A stretch of 64,000 bases of DNA from Salinispora tropica CNB-440 (GTDB lineage: Bacteria > Actinomycetota > Actinomycetes > Mycobacteriales > Micromonosporaceae), in NCBI RefSeq assembly GCF_000016425.1, contig NC_009380.1, positions 744,001 through 808,000 on the forward strand, in the 5' to 3' direction. Each line of letters begins with the position of its first letter. Position 1 is the stretch's first letter. A model generated the notes under the pieces. That model saw nothing but the letters and a program-made list of their open reading frames with translations. It made no database searches and had not been told where the DNA came from. The translations under genes and the position numbers were made by a program. Below, piece by piece: positions 53,220 through 62,302 of the stretch.

Positions 53220-54500
53220 GTGACCGACGGCTGGGACTGGCGCCCGCCCGGGACGGGTGCCACAGCGGCGGGCTCGTCGTCGGCGCCTCCGCCGGGCGGC
53301 CCAGGATCACCCTGGTGGTCGGACGCGTTGGCCGACCCGTGGCGGGATCCGATGGCATCGGCGGCGGTGGTCGTGCCCGCCGCGTCGGTTCCCGGCATCG
53401 AGCCGGAGCGGGTCACCGACCCGGATTCGTCGGCCCGTCCCGCAGTGCGGCACCTGTTGATCATTTCGTTGGTCACGGCGCTGCTCGCCGGTGCGTTGGG
53501 GGGCGCGCTCGGTTACGCGTTCGCAATCCGGGGCGGTACCACCCCGGTCCTCGGCGGGGCCCCGATCCAGCCGCCGGAGCTGGCCCAGCGCAGGCCGGAG
53601 TCGCTCGCCGGCGTGGCCGAGCGGGTGCTGCCGAGTGTGGTCACGGTTCGGGTGGCGGGCCCCGACGGGACGAGTGAGGGCTCCGGCTTCATCGCCACCA
53701 CCGACGGCCATGTGATTACCAACGACCACGTGGTGGCGGGCGCGACCGGGCAGGCAATGGTGATCTTCAATGACGGTAGCGTGGCTCCGGCCGCCCTCGT
53801 CGGCCAGGATCCGGAGTCGGACATCGCGGTCATCAAGGTCGCGAAGGAGGGGCTCCGCCCGGTGGCGTTCGGTGACTCGGAAGCGCTCGCGGTGGGTGAT
53901 CCGGTGTTGGCCATCGGGTCGCCGCTCTCCCTGGCCAACACGGTCACCGCCGGCATCATCAGCGCCCTCGACCGGACGATGCAGGCGGGCGAGCCGGGCG
54001 GCCCCACCCGCTACTACGCGGCGATCCAGACCGACGCGGCGGTCAACCACGGCAACTCCGGCGGTCCTCTGGTGGACGGGGCCGGACGGGTGATCGGGGT
54101 CAACTCCACGATCAAGTCGCTGGTCGCCGGCGGACAGGAGGCCGGTAACATCGGGCTCGCCTTCGCGATTCCGATCAACCAGGCCAAGCGGATCACCCAG
54201 GACATCATCGGCACCGGCAAGGCCCGTCGCACGGTGATCGGCGCCCAGGTGGGCGGCGGGGGTGCGGGTGTCGGGGTGGGAGTGCGACTGGTCTCGGTCG
54301 AGTCGTCCGGTCCGGCGGCCGGCGCGGGGCTGCGGGCGGGTGACGTCGTCGTCACGCTCGACGGGAGGCCGACGAACGAGCCGACCGACCTGATCGCCCT
54401 GGTCCGCAAGTTCGCACCCGGGTCCGTGGTGGTGGTGGAGTACCGGCGTGGCACATCGCGGCGGAACGCCTCGGTAACCTTGGCAGCGGATGCGAAGTAG
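53220..54500 (+). CDS. htrA: HtrA/DegP-like membrane-anchored serine protease
   Basis: 426 residues. Cytoplasmic proline-rich N-terminus, one membrane helix (LLIISLVTALLAGALGGALGYAF), a trypsin-like domain with triad H in VITNDHVVAG, D in SDIAVIKV and S in GNSGGPLV, and a C-terminal PDZ domain (GAGLRAGDVVVTLDG). Envelope protein quality control. Next to tatB as in mycobacteria. GTG 53220 has GGGAGG in front. Confidence 0.93.
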   Translation: MTDGWDWRPPGTGATAAGSSSAPPPGGPGSPWWSDALADPWRDPMASAAVVVPAASVPGIEPERVTDPDSSARPAVRHLLIISLVTALLAGALGGALGYAFAIRGGTTPVLGGAPIQPPELAQRRPESLAGVAERVLPSVVTVRVAGPDGTSEGSGFIATTDGHVITNDHVVAGATGQAMVIFNDGSVAPAALVGQDPESDIAVIKVAKEGLRPVAFGDSEALAVGDPVLAIGSPLSLANTVTAGIISALDRTMQAGEPGGPTRYYAAIQTDAAVNHGNSGGPLVDGAGRVIGVNSTIKSLVAGGQEAGNIGLAFAIPINQAKRITQDIIGTGKARRTVIGAQVGGGGAGVGVGVRLVSVESSGPAAGAGLRAGDVVVTLDGRPTNEPTDLIALVRKFAPGSVVVVEYRRGTSRRNASVTLAADAK

Positions 54501-54573
54501 GCCCCTCGGCCCCCTGCCGGGCTAGCCTGTGACGTGCGTAGGCTTGCGCTGACGCCGAAGGGAGGATCGTGCG

Positions 54574-54990
54574 GTGTTCGACAACCTGAACTGGTGGGAG
54601 ATCGGTGCGCTGCTGCTCCTGGCGCTGCTGATCTTCGGTGACCGGCTACCCGCGGTCATCAGTGACGGTCTGCGGATGGTGCGTAACCTGCGCCGGATGG
54701 CGACCAACGCCACCACTGACCTGAGCCGGGAACTGGGCACCGACATTCAGCTCCAGGACCTGCATCCGAAGGCATTCGTTCGCAAGCATCTGCTCAGCGA
54801 GGAGGATGAGGCGGCGATCCGGAAGCCGTTGCAGGGGGTCTACGACAACCTGCGGGCCGATGTCGCCAGCGTGCACGAGGAGCTGAAGGACGTCGCCACC
54901 GCCGTTGACCCGGCAAGCCGTCCGGGTAAGGCGACCGGCGGTGCATCGCCCGCGCCCGTTCCTCGGGTCAGCTACGACGACGCGACCTGA
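54574..54990 (+). CDS. tatB: Sec-independent translocase subunit TatB
   Basis: 138 residues. One N-terminal membrane helix with the hinge (WWEIGALLLLALLIFGDRLP), then an amphipathic helix and an acidic soluble tail; the LIFGDRLP motif is TatA/B-type and htrA linkage favours TatB. Part of the twin-arginine translocase. GTG 54574 behind GGGAGGATCGTGCG. Confidence 0.9.
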   Translation: MFDNLNWWEIGALLLLALLIFGDRLPAVISDGLRMVRNLRRMATNATTDLSRELGTDIQLQDLHPKAFVRKHLLSEEDEAAIRKPLQGVYDNLRADVASVHEELKDVATAVDPASRPGKATGGASPAPVPRVSYDDAT

Positions 54991-55040
54991 CCGGCGCCGA
55001 GCCGGGGCTTGCTTGCGGGGCCGAACTATCGTGCCGGGGC

Positions 55041-55802
55041 ATGGCAAGCATCGATTGTGGACCGATGCTGTTCGCGGGCACCGGCGGGGATCACCCGACT
55101 GCGGCCCGGGGCAGGGAGCTCTCCTGGGATGGCTGTGTCAACGCCCGTGATCTGGGTGGGCTTGGGCGGGTGCGGCCAGGTGCGGTGGTCCGGATGGAGG
55201 AGCCGAACCGCCTGAGCGCGGCGGGCTGGGCGGCGGCCTGGTCCTACGGGGTGCGCACCGTCGTCGATCTGCGCAACACCGACGAGTACGGGCAGGACAG
55301 CGCACCCAGACCAGCGGGGATCACGACGGTACGGGTGCCGCTCGAACCGGTCGGCACACCCTTCTACGAGCACTGGGAGAAGATCGACAACCTGGCCTCA
55401 CCGCTGTACTACCCGGCGATGCTGGCCGAGCAGTCGGAGCGGGTGATAGCCGCCGTACGGGCGATCAGTGCCGCTGCGCCAGGCTGCGTGTTGTTTCACT
55501 GCTCCGGCGGTAAGGACCGGACCGGGCTGCTCGCGCTGGTGTTGTTGACCGTGGCCGAGGCGACGCCGGAGGAGATCGTCGCCGACTACCTGCTCTCCTA
55601 CGAGCGCATGCGCCAGCGATACGCCGAACTCGGTTACCGTGATCAACGCACCGCGGTGACCGAGTTCCTGGCGACGCGGAACACCACCATCGAGGCATCG
55701 TTGAGCTCGACGATCGTTGACCTGACGATGCCCGACTTTCTCCTTGCGAACGGCCTCTCCGAGACCGAGGTCAGCGACCTGCATGCTCGCCTGACCACCT
55801 GA
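55041..55802 (+). CDS. Tyrosine-protein phosphatase (PtpB/Y_phosphatase3-like)
   Basis: 253 residues. P-loop FHCSGGKDRTGL (CX5R with the lysine and aspartate of the PtpB-type loop), N-terminal NARDLGGLG, and TVVDLRNTDEYG. Cytoplasmic, dual-specificity phosphatase family. ATG 55041, 50 bp after tatB. Confidence 0.9.
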   Translation: MASIDCGPMLFAGTGGDHPTAARGRELSWDGCVNARDLGGLGRVRPGAVVRMEEPNRLSAAGWAAAWSYGVRTVVDLRNTDEYGQDSAPRPAGITTVRVPLEPVGTPFYEHWEKIDNLASPLYYPAMLAEQSERVIAAVRAISAAAPGCVLFHCSGGKDRTGLLALVLLTVAEATPEEIVADYLLSYERMRQRYAELGYRDQRTAVTEFLATRNTTIEASLSSTIVDLTMPDFLLANGLSETEVSDLHARLTT

Positions 55803-55869
55803 ACGGCGGATCCAGCACGAGGTCCGGGGGAGTGTGGCCGAACGGCTCGACCGGGTTGAGTCCAGCTAC

Positions 55870-57018
55870 CTAGTTGCCGGCCGGCTTGAGGCCCAGCGGT
55901 TTACCGAGCAGCGACTCGCGTCGTACCGCGAGCCGGTCGGCGACCTGGCCCAGCGCCGCGGCGGCGGGGGAGGCCGGCTCGGCGAGCACGACTGGGTTGC
56001 CCTCGTCGCCGGCCTCGCGGACGCGGGTGTCGAGCGGGATCTGACCAAGCAGCGGCACCTGCGCTCCGATGGCCTCCGTCAGCGAATCGGCGACCGACTG
56101 GCCACCGCCGGCCCCGAAGACCTCCATCCGGGTGCCGTCCGGCAGCTCCAGCCACGACATGTTCTCGATGACACCGACCACCCGCTGGTGGGTCTGCAAC
56201 GCGATCGCGCCGGCCCGCTCTGCCACCTCGGCGGCGGCGGCCTGCGGTGTGGTGACCACAAGGATCTCGGCGTTGGGTAGCAGCTGCGCCAGGGAGATCG
56301 CCACGTCACCGGTGCCCGGGGGCAGATCGAGCAGGAGCACGTCCAGGTCGCCCCAGTACACGTCGGCGAGGAACTGCTGCAGTGCCCGGTGCAGCATCGG
56401 GCCGCGCCACACCACGGCGGCGTTGCCGGGGGTGAACATTCCGATCGAGATGACCTTCACGCCGTGCGACTCAGGCGGCATGATCATGTCTTCGACGCGG
56501 GTAGGCCGCCCCTCGGCCCCGAGCATCCGCGGCACCGAGTGGCCGTAGATGTCCGCGTCGACCACCCCGACGGAGAGCCCCCGGGCGGCCAGCGCCGCTG
56601 CCAGGTTGACCGTCACGCTGGACTTGCCGACCCCGCCCTTGCCGCTGGCCACCGCGTACACCCGGGTGCGGGAGCCGGGCTGGGCGAACGGGATCACCGG
56701 CTCCTGGTCGGTCCCGCCGCCGCGTAGCGTGGTCTGGAGTTCCTTGCGCTGCTCGGGGCTCATCACGCCGAACTCGATCTCTACCCCTGCCACCCCCGGC
56801 ACCGCGCCGACGGCGGCCGTGATGTCCGAGCGCAGCTTCTCCTTCAGCGGGCAGCCGGCGACGGTGAGCAGCAGCTCAACCTGAACCACACCGTCGTCGC
56901 CGATCGTCGCGGAGCGGACCATGCCCAACTCCGTGATGGGGCGGCGGATCTCCGGGTCGTTAACAGTGGCCAGGGCGGCCTGAATCGCGTCGGAGACGGT
57001 ACTGGCGGGTGCAGACAT
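55870..57018 (-). CDS. mrp: Mrp/NBP35-family iron-sulfur carrier ATPase
   Basis: 382 residues. N-terminal MIP18/DUF59 domain (AALATVNDPEIRRPITELGMV; LTVAGCPLKEKL) and C-terminal P-loop ATPase with the deviant Walker A SGKGGVGKSSV and DADIYGHSVPRMLG, LLLDLPPGTGDV. The CxxC of some homologues is absent. Fe-S cluster assembly or transfer. Matches Rv1229c in neighbourhood. ATG 57018. Confidence 0.93.
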   Translation of the reverse strand: MSAPASTVSDAIQAALATVNDPEIRRPITELGMVRSATIGDDGVVQVELLLTVAGCPLKEKLRSDITAAVGAVPGVAGVEIEFGVMSPEQRKELQTTLRGGGTDQEPVIPFAQPGSRTRVYAVASGKGGVGKSSVTVNLAAALAARGLSVGVVDADIYGHSVPRMLGAEGRPTRVEDMIMPPESHGVKVISIGMFTPGNAAVVWRGPMLHRALQQFLADVYWGDLDVLLLDLPPGTGDVAISLAQLLPNAEILVVTTPQAAAAEVAERAGAIALQTHQRVVGVIENMSWLELPDGTRMEVFGAGGGQSVADSLTEAIGAQVPLLGQIPLDTRVREAGDEGNPVVLAEPASPAAAALGQVADRLAVRRESLLGKPLGLKPAGN

Positions 57019-57148
57019 GATGGCAATGCTACGTCGGCGACAGGGGGGCACCGCCCTGGGCGGCAGTGGTGTGAGCGAATCGATCACTGACGGGTCTGCC
57101 GCCACCACCCGCTCCCGGAGGACCGCTGCCGGTGGGCACCGGCGGCGG

Positions 57149-57763
57149 TCACCTGTTCCCGGGGGCGGGACGCCCTTCGCCGACCGAGTCGGTCTCCATC
57201 TCGTCCTGGGGTTCGTCGAGCCCGTCCCCGCCGGCCGGCCACCCCGCGGCCCGGTGTTGCCGGCGTTGCCGGCGTTGGGCGGCGTCGTCCAGTTCCTCGG
57301 CGAGCCGGGCCAGCTCGGAGCGGAGGAAGTCGCGGGTGGCGACCTCGCCCATCGCGTTGCGTAGCGCGGCGATCTCCCGGGCCAGGTATTCGGTGTCGGC
57401 CTTTTGGGCGGTCGCCCGACGTCGGTCCTCCTCCAGCGCCAGCCGGTCCCGGTCCGCCTGGCGGTTCTGGGCGAGCAGGATCAGCGGCGCCGCGTAGCTC
57501 GCCTGCAACGACAACATCAGGGTCAGGAACGTGAAGGTGTACGGGTCGAACCGCAGATGGGCGGGGGCGAGCGTGTTCCAGACGAGCCAGGTGGCGATAA
57601 CCACCGTCATGTAGACGATGAAGTGGGCCGTACCCATCCTCCGGGCGATCGCCTCCGACCACCGGCCGAAGGCCTCCGGATCGAACCGGGGCAGCTGGAG
57701 TCGCCGGACCTCGCGTGGCTGGTCCAGCCGCTCCAGCCGCTCCGGCCGCCGCCGCTCAACCAT
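57149..57763 (-). CDS. DUF1003 membrane protein
   Basis: 204 residues with two central membrane helices (FIVYMTVVIATWLVWN; FTFLTLMLSLQASYAAPLILLAQN) followed by a coiled-coil and basic tail. The QNRQADRDRLALEEDRR stretch is typical of DUF1003. Overlaps the end of the CBS protein gene. Function unknown. Confidence 0.9.
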   Translation of the reverse strand: MVERRRPERLERLDQPREVRRLQLPRFDPEAFGRWSEAIARRMGTAHFIVYMTVVIATWLVWNTLAPAHLRFDPYTFTFLTLMLSLQASYAAPLILLAQNRQADRDRLALEEDRRRATAQKADTEYLAREIAALRNAMGEVATRDFLRSELARLAEELDDAAQRRQRRQHRAAGWPAGGDGLDEPQDEMETDSVGEGRPAPGNR

Positions 57764-59042
57764 CCGCGCTGTCCGACGCTTCGGTGGTGGCCACGGGAGC
57801 GGACGGCCGGGCGTCCCGGTCCCGCCAGTCCCGAGGCAACAGATGGTCCAGTACGTCGTCCACGGTCACCGCGCCCACCAACCGGCTGCTGCGGTCGATC
57901 ACCGGCATGGCGACCAGGTCGTAGGTGGCCATCCGACGGGTGATCTCAGGTAGCGGGGTGACCGGCCGCAGCGGATCGATGTCGTTGACCACCACCCCAC
58001 CCAACAGGTCGGCCGGCGGCTCCCTCAGCAGCCGTTGGAAGTGCACGATTCCGAGGTAACGGCCGGTCGGTGTGGTCATCGGCGCCCGGGCGACGAAGAC
58101 CTGGGCGGCCACCGCGGGGGAGAGCTGGGGCTCGCGTATTCGGGCCAGCGCCTCGGCGACCGTGGCATCTGGGGGCAGAATCACCGGCTCGGAGGTCATC
58201 ACCGAGCCGGCCGTGCCCGGCGTGTACTTGAGGAGCTGGCGTACGGGATCGGCCTCGTCCGGCTCCATCAGGTCGAGCAGGACATCCTGCTCCGGTGGCG
58301 GTAGCGCGCCGAGCAGGTCGGCGGCGTCGTCCGGGTCCATCTGCTCGAGCACGTCCGCGGCCCGCTCTCGGCCCAGGGCGGCCAGAACCTCCACCTGGTC
58401 GTGCTCCGGCAACTCACTGAGTACGTTGGCCAGCCGCTCGTCGTCAAAGGCGGCAGCGATCTCGTTGCGCCGTTCGTCGGGTAGGTCCTGTAGGGCGTTC
58501 GCCAGGTCCGCGGGGCGCATCTCATCCAGGACCGCCAGCAGGTTGGCGGTACCCCGGTTGTCGGCGATCCCGCTCAGCCCGCGGACCCGATCCCACTCGA
58601 TCTGGTGCAGGTTGCCGCGGCGGGTGAGTCGGCCGGTGTGTTCGCGGACGGCGACCCGGGTCAACGTCCACTCGTCGCGGGTCGCCTCCATCGCGACATC
58701 CACCACGACGCCGGCCACCCCCTCCGGGTGGATCTGCACCCGTCGGTCGAGCAGCTCCTGGAGGACGAGCAGCTCGTTCGGGCGCTTCTCGAAACGGCGC
58801 AGGTTGAGGGTGCCGGTGCCGAGGACCACAGCGCCCGAATCGATCGAGGTGATCCGGTTGATCGAGAGGAAGATCCGCCGCCGCATCGGCATCTCGGCGA
58901 CCAGCCCGACCACCTCCGGCGGGTGCTTCGTGGCCCGTAGCCGAGCTACCGCGTCGCGTACCCGGCCCACCTGGTCACCGTTGGGGTCGTAGACGGCGAC
59001 GCCAGCGAGCCGGGCGATGTAGACCCGGGTCGGCGTACTCAC
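57756..59042 (-). CDS. MgtE_N / CBS-domain protein (no transmembrane part)
   Basis: 428 residues. PRC-barrel-like N-terminus (YIARLAGVAVYDPNGDQVGRV), MgtE intracellular N domain (LLAVLDEMRPADLANALQDLPDERRNEI and VLEQMDPDDAADLLGALP), then two CBS motifs (MTSEPVILPPDATVAEAL; DRSSRLVGAVTVDDVLDHLLP). The membrane domain of real MgtE is missing, so it is a soluble sensor or regulator rather than a magnesium channel. Same neighbourhood as Rv1232c. GTG start. Confidence 0.9.
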   Translation of the reverse strand: MSTPTRVYIARLAGVAVYDPNGDQVGRVRDAVARLRATKHPPEVVGLVAEMPMRRRIFLSINRITSIDSGAVVLGTGTLNLRRFEKRPNELLVLQELLDRRVQIHPEGVAGVVVDVAMEATRDEWTLTRVAVREHTGRLTRRGNLHQIEWDRVRGLSGIADNRGTANLLAVLDEMRPADLANALQDLPDERRNEIAAAFDDERLANVLSELPEHDQVEVLAALGRERAADVLEQMDPDDAADLLGALPPPEQDVLLDLMEPDEADPVRQLLKYTPGTAGSVMTSEPVILPPDATVAEALARIREPQLSPAVAAQVFVARAPMTTPTGRYLGIVHFQRLLREPPADLLGGVVVNDIDPLRPVTPLPEITRRMATYDLVAMPVIDRSSRLVGAVTVDDVLDHLLPRDWRDRDARPSAPVATTEASDSADG

Positions 59043-59075
59043 GGAAACCAGCCTAAGCGCCTATTGTTTATCAGC

Positions 59076-59945
59076 ATGTCGACCCTGGCCTACGAGATCG
59101 TGGACGTCTTCACCGATCGCCCCTTTGCCGGTAACCCCCTGGCGGTGGTGTTCGGGGCCGACGGGCTGGCCACGGAGCAGATGCAGGCGCTCGCACTGGA
59201 GTTCAACCTTTCCGAGACGGTGTTCGTGCTCCCACCCACCCGGGCCGACGCCACCTATCGGGCGCGAATCTTCACCCCGGTTGACGAGTTGCCGTTCGCC
59301 GGCCATCCGAGTGTCGGCGCGGCGGCCACCGCCAGCCGGCGTGGTCTCTTCGCCGCCGGCCGGGTACGGCAGGAGTGCGGCGCCGGTGTGCTGCCGATCG
59401 AGGTGACCGCGACCGGCGCGACGCTGACCGGAGGTACACCGACTCTCGGCCCCGAACTGGATCCGGGGCCGTTGCTGGAGATGGTCGGCCTCTCCGAGGC
59501 CGACCAGACCGGCCCGGCGCCCCGGGTGGCCGGCTGCGGCCTGGAATTCCCGTACCTACCGGTCCATCCACACGCGGTGCCACGCGCCCAGCTGAATCCG
59601 GGGGCAGCGCAGCGGTACGGAGTGGAGCACGTCGTGGTCTTCTCCTGGGATGCCGAGTCGCGGACCACGCACACCCGGGTCTTCGTCCCCGGGTTGGGTG
59701 TGCCGGAGGATCCGGCGACCGGGTCGGCCGCCCTGGGGCTGGGGGTGTGGTTGGTGGCCACAGGTCTGCTACCCGGTGTGGGCCGATCCGCGTACACCGT
59801 CCGTCAGGGCAGCGAGATTCGTCGGCCGTCCTCGTTGGCCTGCACGGTTACCGCGGCCGACGGGGCTGCCCTCGGCGCTACCGTCGCCGGCGGGGTGGCA
59901 CCGGTGGCCCGGGGCGAGATTGTGATCCCGCCGTTCGTCGGCTGA
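59076..59945 (+). CDS. PhzF-family isomerase
   Basis: 289 residues. YEIVDVFTDRPFAGNPLAVVFGADG, the catalytic-glutamate region FNLSETVFVLPP, TPVDELPFAGHPSVGAA, and DPATGSAALGLG are PhzF signatures (diaminopimelate-epimerase fold). Reaction unknown. Divergent from the CBS protein gene with a 33-bp gap. ATG 59076. Confidence 0.92.
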   Translation: MSTLAYEIVDVFTDRPFAGNPLAVVFGADGLATEQMQALALEFNLSETVFVLPPTRADATYRARIFTPVDELPFAGHPSVGAAATASRRGLFAAGRVRQECGAGVLPIEVTATGATLTGGTPTLGPELDPGPLLEMVGLSEADQTGPAPRVAGCGLEFPYLPVHPHAVPRAQLNPGAAQRYGVEHVVVFSWDAESRTTHTRVFVPGLGVPEDPATGSAALGLGVWLVATGLLPGVGRSAYTVRQGSEIRRPSSLACTVTAADGAALGATVAGGVAPVARGEIVIPPFVG

Positions 59946-60044
59946 GCGGCGCGGGCGGTGTCTTCGCTGACCCGGCGGCGACCGGATCTGCGTCAACCCC
60001 CGACCGTGGGTGCAGACCTGCCGTGGGTACGGGAGGATGCGGGG

Positions 60045-60554
60045 GTGACTGACGCGGTACGACGCAGCAACCTTCTGGTCGACGAGGCGTTGAAGAAGGC
60101 GGCCATCGCCTGGGTCGGCGTCGCCGACGGCCCGGCGTCTGCGCTCTGGTGTGTCCCCCTGGAGGGCGCGCTCCTCGTGGTCAGCGGGCCGGGCGAGCAG
60201 ACCGCTCCCGGGCTCGCCGACGCGACGCGGGCGGAGGTCACGCTGCGGGGTGATCACGGCGGACGGATCGTCACCTGGCCCGCGGAAGTGACCCGGTTGC
60301 TGCCCGGCACCGAAGACTGGGAGACCAGCGCGCCGTTGGTCGCGGCGAAGCGGTTGAACGCACCGGGCTCGGCTGCCGACCTCGTGACCCGCTGGGGAAC
60401 GGCCGGTTGCGCGCTCAACCGCCTCGTTCCCGCCGGCGATCCGCTGGCCGGCTCGGCACTCCCCACCACGTCGCTGGCCCAGCCGCCTCGCCCGGCGGCG
60501 GTGGTTCGGGCAGCCCGTAAGCCGTTCCGGCTGCACCGCGTCCGACGGCGCTGA
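60045..60554 (+). CDS. Conserved actinobacterial protein of unknown function
   Basis: 169 residues. VRRSNLLVDEALKKAAIAWV and GPASALWCVPLEGALLVVSGPGEQ; a C-terminal basic tail (RKPFRLHRVRRR). Resembles FMN-binding split-barrel-like hypothetical proteins, but I cannot confirm the family. GGGAGG 9 nt before GTG 60045. Its last 140 bp overlap the convergent HAD gene. Confidence 0.68.
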   Translation: MTDAVRRSNLLVDEALKKAAIAWVGVADGPASALWCVPLEGALLVVSGPGEQTAPGLADATRAEVTLRGDHGGRIVTWPAEVTRLLPGTEDWETSAPLVAAKRLNAPGSAADLVTRWGTAGCALNRLVPAGDPLAGSALPTTSLAQPPRPAAVVRAARKPFRLHRVRRR

Positions 60555-61293
60555 CCTCAGCCGGCTGGTGGTGCGGATCGGGGTCGGTCATCCGCGGCGG
60601 CCCGGCATCGGCCCGGTCGATCACGTCAACCACCCCGGCCAGGGAGGTCAGCTCCGGTCCGGTCCAGCCGGCGTCCGGGTTGAAGGTCAGATGGCCGGCG
60701 AGGTCCGGGGCCGCCAGGCGTACCGCGTGCAGCCCGGCCCGCTCCGCCCCGGTCAGTTCCTGACTCCCCCCGTCCCCCACGTACAGGCAGGCGGCGGGCG
60801 TCAGGCCCAGCTGCCGGCAGGCGGCCCGGTACAGCTCCGGGTCGGGCTTGCAGCGCCCGAACTGGACCGAGAGGACTCGGACATCGAGGAGCGGATCGAT
60901 CGGCAACTGCGGCAGGAAGGCGGGCAGTTCATGGGTGCAGTCACTGACCAACCCGATTCGGAGCCCGCGCTGGCGCAGCGCGGCGAGGGTGGGTACTGCC
61001 TCGGTGCGAAGGCGGGTGTCAGCGCGGATGGCGCGGAATCGGGCGATCACCGCCGACCGGAGCGCCGCGGTGGAGGGTCGAACCCCGGCCTGCTCACATA
61101 CCCAGCGCAGGGTCGCCTCGGCGGTGCCCAGGGCGCCGGTGGCGCGCTGATAGTAGGTGCGGTCGAGGACCTTGACGAATACCTCGGGCGGGCAGCCGAG
61201 CAGCTCGGCCATCGTGCGGTGGGCGCTACCACGCTGTACGGCGCGGGTCAGCGTGCCGAAGAAGTCGAAGAGCACCGCCTGGATCCTGGGCAT
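60415..61293 (-). CDS. HAD-family hydrolase
   Basis: 292 residues. HAD motifs: DFFGTLT (I; with D in the second acid position replaced by G), LVSDCTHELPA (II), GRCKPDPELYRAACRQLG (III) and YVGDGGSQELTGAERAG (IV). A proline-rich 60-residue tail extends into the antisense of the neighbouring gene. Cytoplasmic phosphatase-like enzyme; substrate unknown. ATG 61293. The first motif reads DFFGT rather than DFDGT, as in many HADs of this branch. Confidence 0.85.
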   Translation of the reverse strand: MPRIQAVLFDFFGTLTRAVQRGSAHRTMAELLGCPPEVFVKVLDRTYYQRATGALGTAEATLRWVCEQAGVRPSTAALRSAVIARFRAIRADTRLRTEAVPTLAALRQRGLRIGLVSDCTHELPAFLPQLPIDPLLDVRVLSVQFGRCKPDPELYRAACRQLGLTPAACLYVGDGGSQELTGAERAGLHAVRLAAPDLAGHLTFNPDAGWTGPELTSLAGVVDVIDRADAGPPRMTDPDPHHQPAEVSAVGRGAAGTAYGLPEPPPPGEAAGPATWWGVPSRPADRRRERGG

Positions 61294-61381
61294 GCGGGCC
61301 TTTCGGCGGTGAGGGTTGGCGGTGAGTCGCGGATGATCATAGTCGAGGGCTGATCGAGCCGGCTTGGGAGTCGTGTGACCA

Positions 61382-62302
61382 TTGCTCTTCGTGTCCGCCC
61401 TCCCGTCCCGGCTGCCACCGGAGCCGTTGACCGTCGGTGCGCTCGCCCTCGCCGTGCTCGCCGTGTCGTCCTCAGCGCCGCTGGTGGCCTTCGCCGCCGC
61501 ACCGGCCCTGGCGGTAGCCTTCTGGCGCAATCTGCTCTCGACCGCGGTGCTCGCTCCGGCCACCCTGCTCCGGCGGCGGGCAGAGCTGCGGGCGTTGGCC
61601 GCTCCGGCCGGGCGTCGAGCGGGTCGGTACTGCGTCTTCTCCGGTGTCGCGCTCGCCGCGCACTTCGCCACCTGGATGCCGAGCGCCAAGCTCACCACGG
61701 TCGCGGCGGCCACCGCGCTGGTCGCCACCCAACCCGTCTGGCAGGGGCTGATCGCGCAGGCCCAGGGGCGGCGACTGCCGAGGGCGATGTGGGCCGGCGT
61801 CGGTCTGGCGGTCGCTGGCGCGGTACTGGCCACCGGGGCCGACCTCGCGCTCTCCGGGCCGGCGTTCCTCGGTGATCTGCTCGCGATCGTCGGCGGAATG
61901 TTCGCCGCGGTCTACACGGCCCTGGGGGAGCAGGCCCGTCGAACGGTCAGCACCACCACGTTCACCACCGTCTGCTATGGCGTCTGTGCCCTGGTCCTGC
62001 TCGTGGTCTGCTGGGTCGGTGGGGTGCGGCTGTCCGGCTTCGACACCCGTACCTGGCTTGCGGTGCTGGCGCTGGTGGCCGGTGCCCAGCTGCTTGGTCA
62101 CTCGATGTTCACCTACGCGCTGCGTCGGGTCTCGGCCACCACGATCAGTATGTTGATCTTGTTGGAGGCGCCGGGTGCGGCACTGATCGGCTGGCTCTGG
62201 CTGGGCCAGCTGCCGCAGCCGTCAGCGCTGCCGGGACTGGCGCTGCTCCTGGCAGGCGTCGCTGTGGTGATCCACAGCAGCGCGCGGGGTCACCGTGCCT
62301 GA
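61382..62302 (+). CDS. EamA-family (DMT) transporter
   Basis: 306 residues with about ten hydrophobic segments in two EamA repeats; FWRNLLSTAVLAP, WMPSAKLTTVAAATALVATQPVW and GGMFAAVYTALGE are characteristic. Metabolite export or uptake in the cytoplasmic membrane. TTG 61382 is weakly supported; GTG 61391 is an alternative. Its end overlaps the convergent SDR gene by 13 bp. Confidence 0.87.
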   Translation: MLFVSALPSRLPPEPLTVGALALAVLAVSSSAPLVAFAAAPALAVAFWRNLLSTAVLAPATLLRRRAELRALAAPAGRRAGRYCVFSGVALAAHFATWMPSAKLTTVAAATALVATQPVWQGLIAQAQGRRLPRAMWAGVGLAVAGAVLATGADLALSGPAFLGDLLAIVGGMFAAVYTALGEQARRTVSTTTFTTVCYGVCALVLLVVCWVGGVRLSGFDTRTWLAVLALVAGAQLLGHSMFTYALRRVSATTISMLILLEAPGAALIGWLWLGQLPQPSALPGLALLLAGVAVVIHSSARGHRA

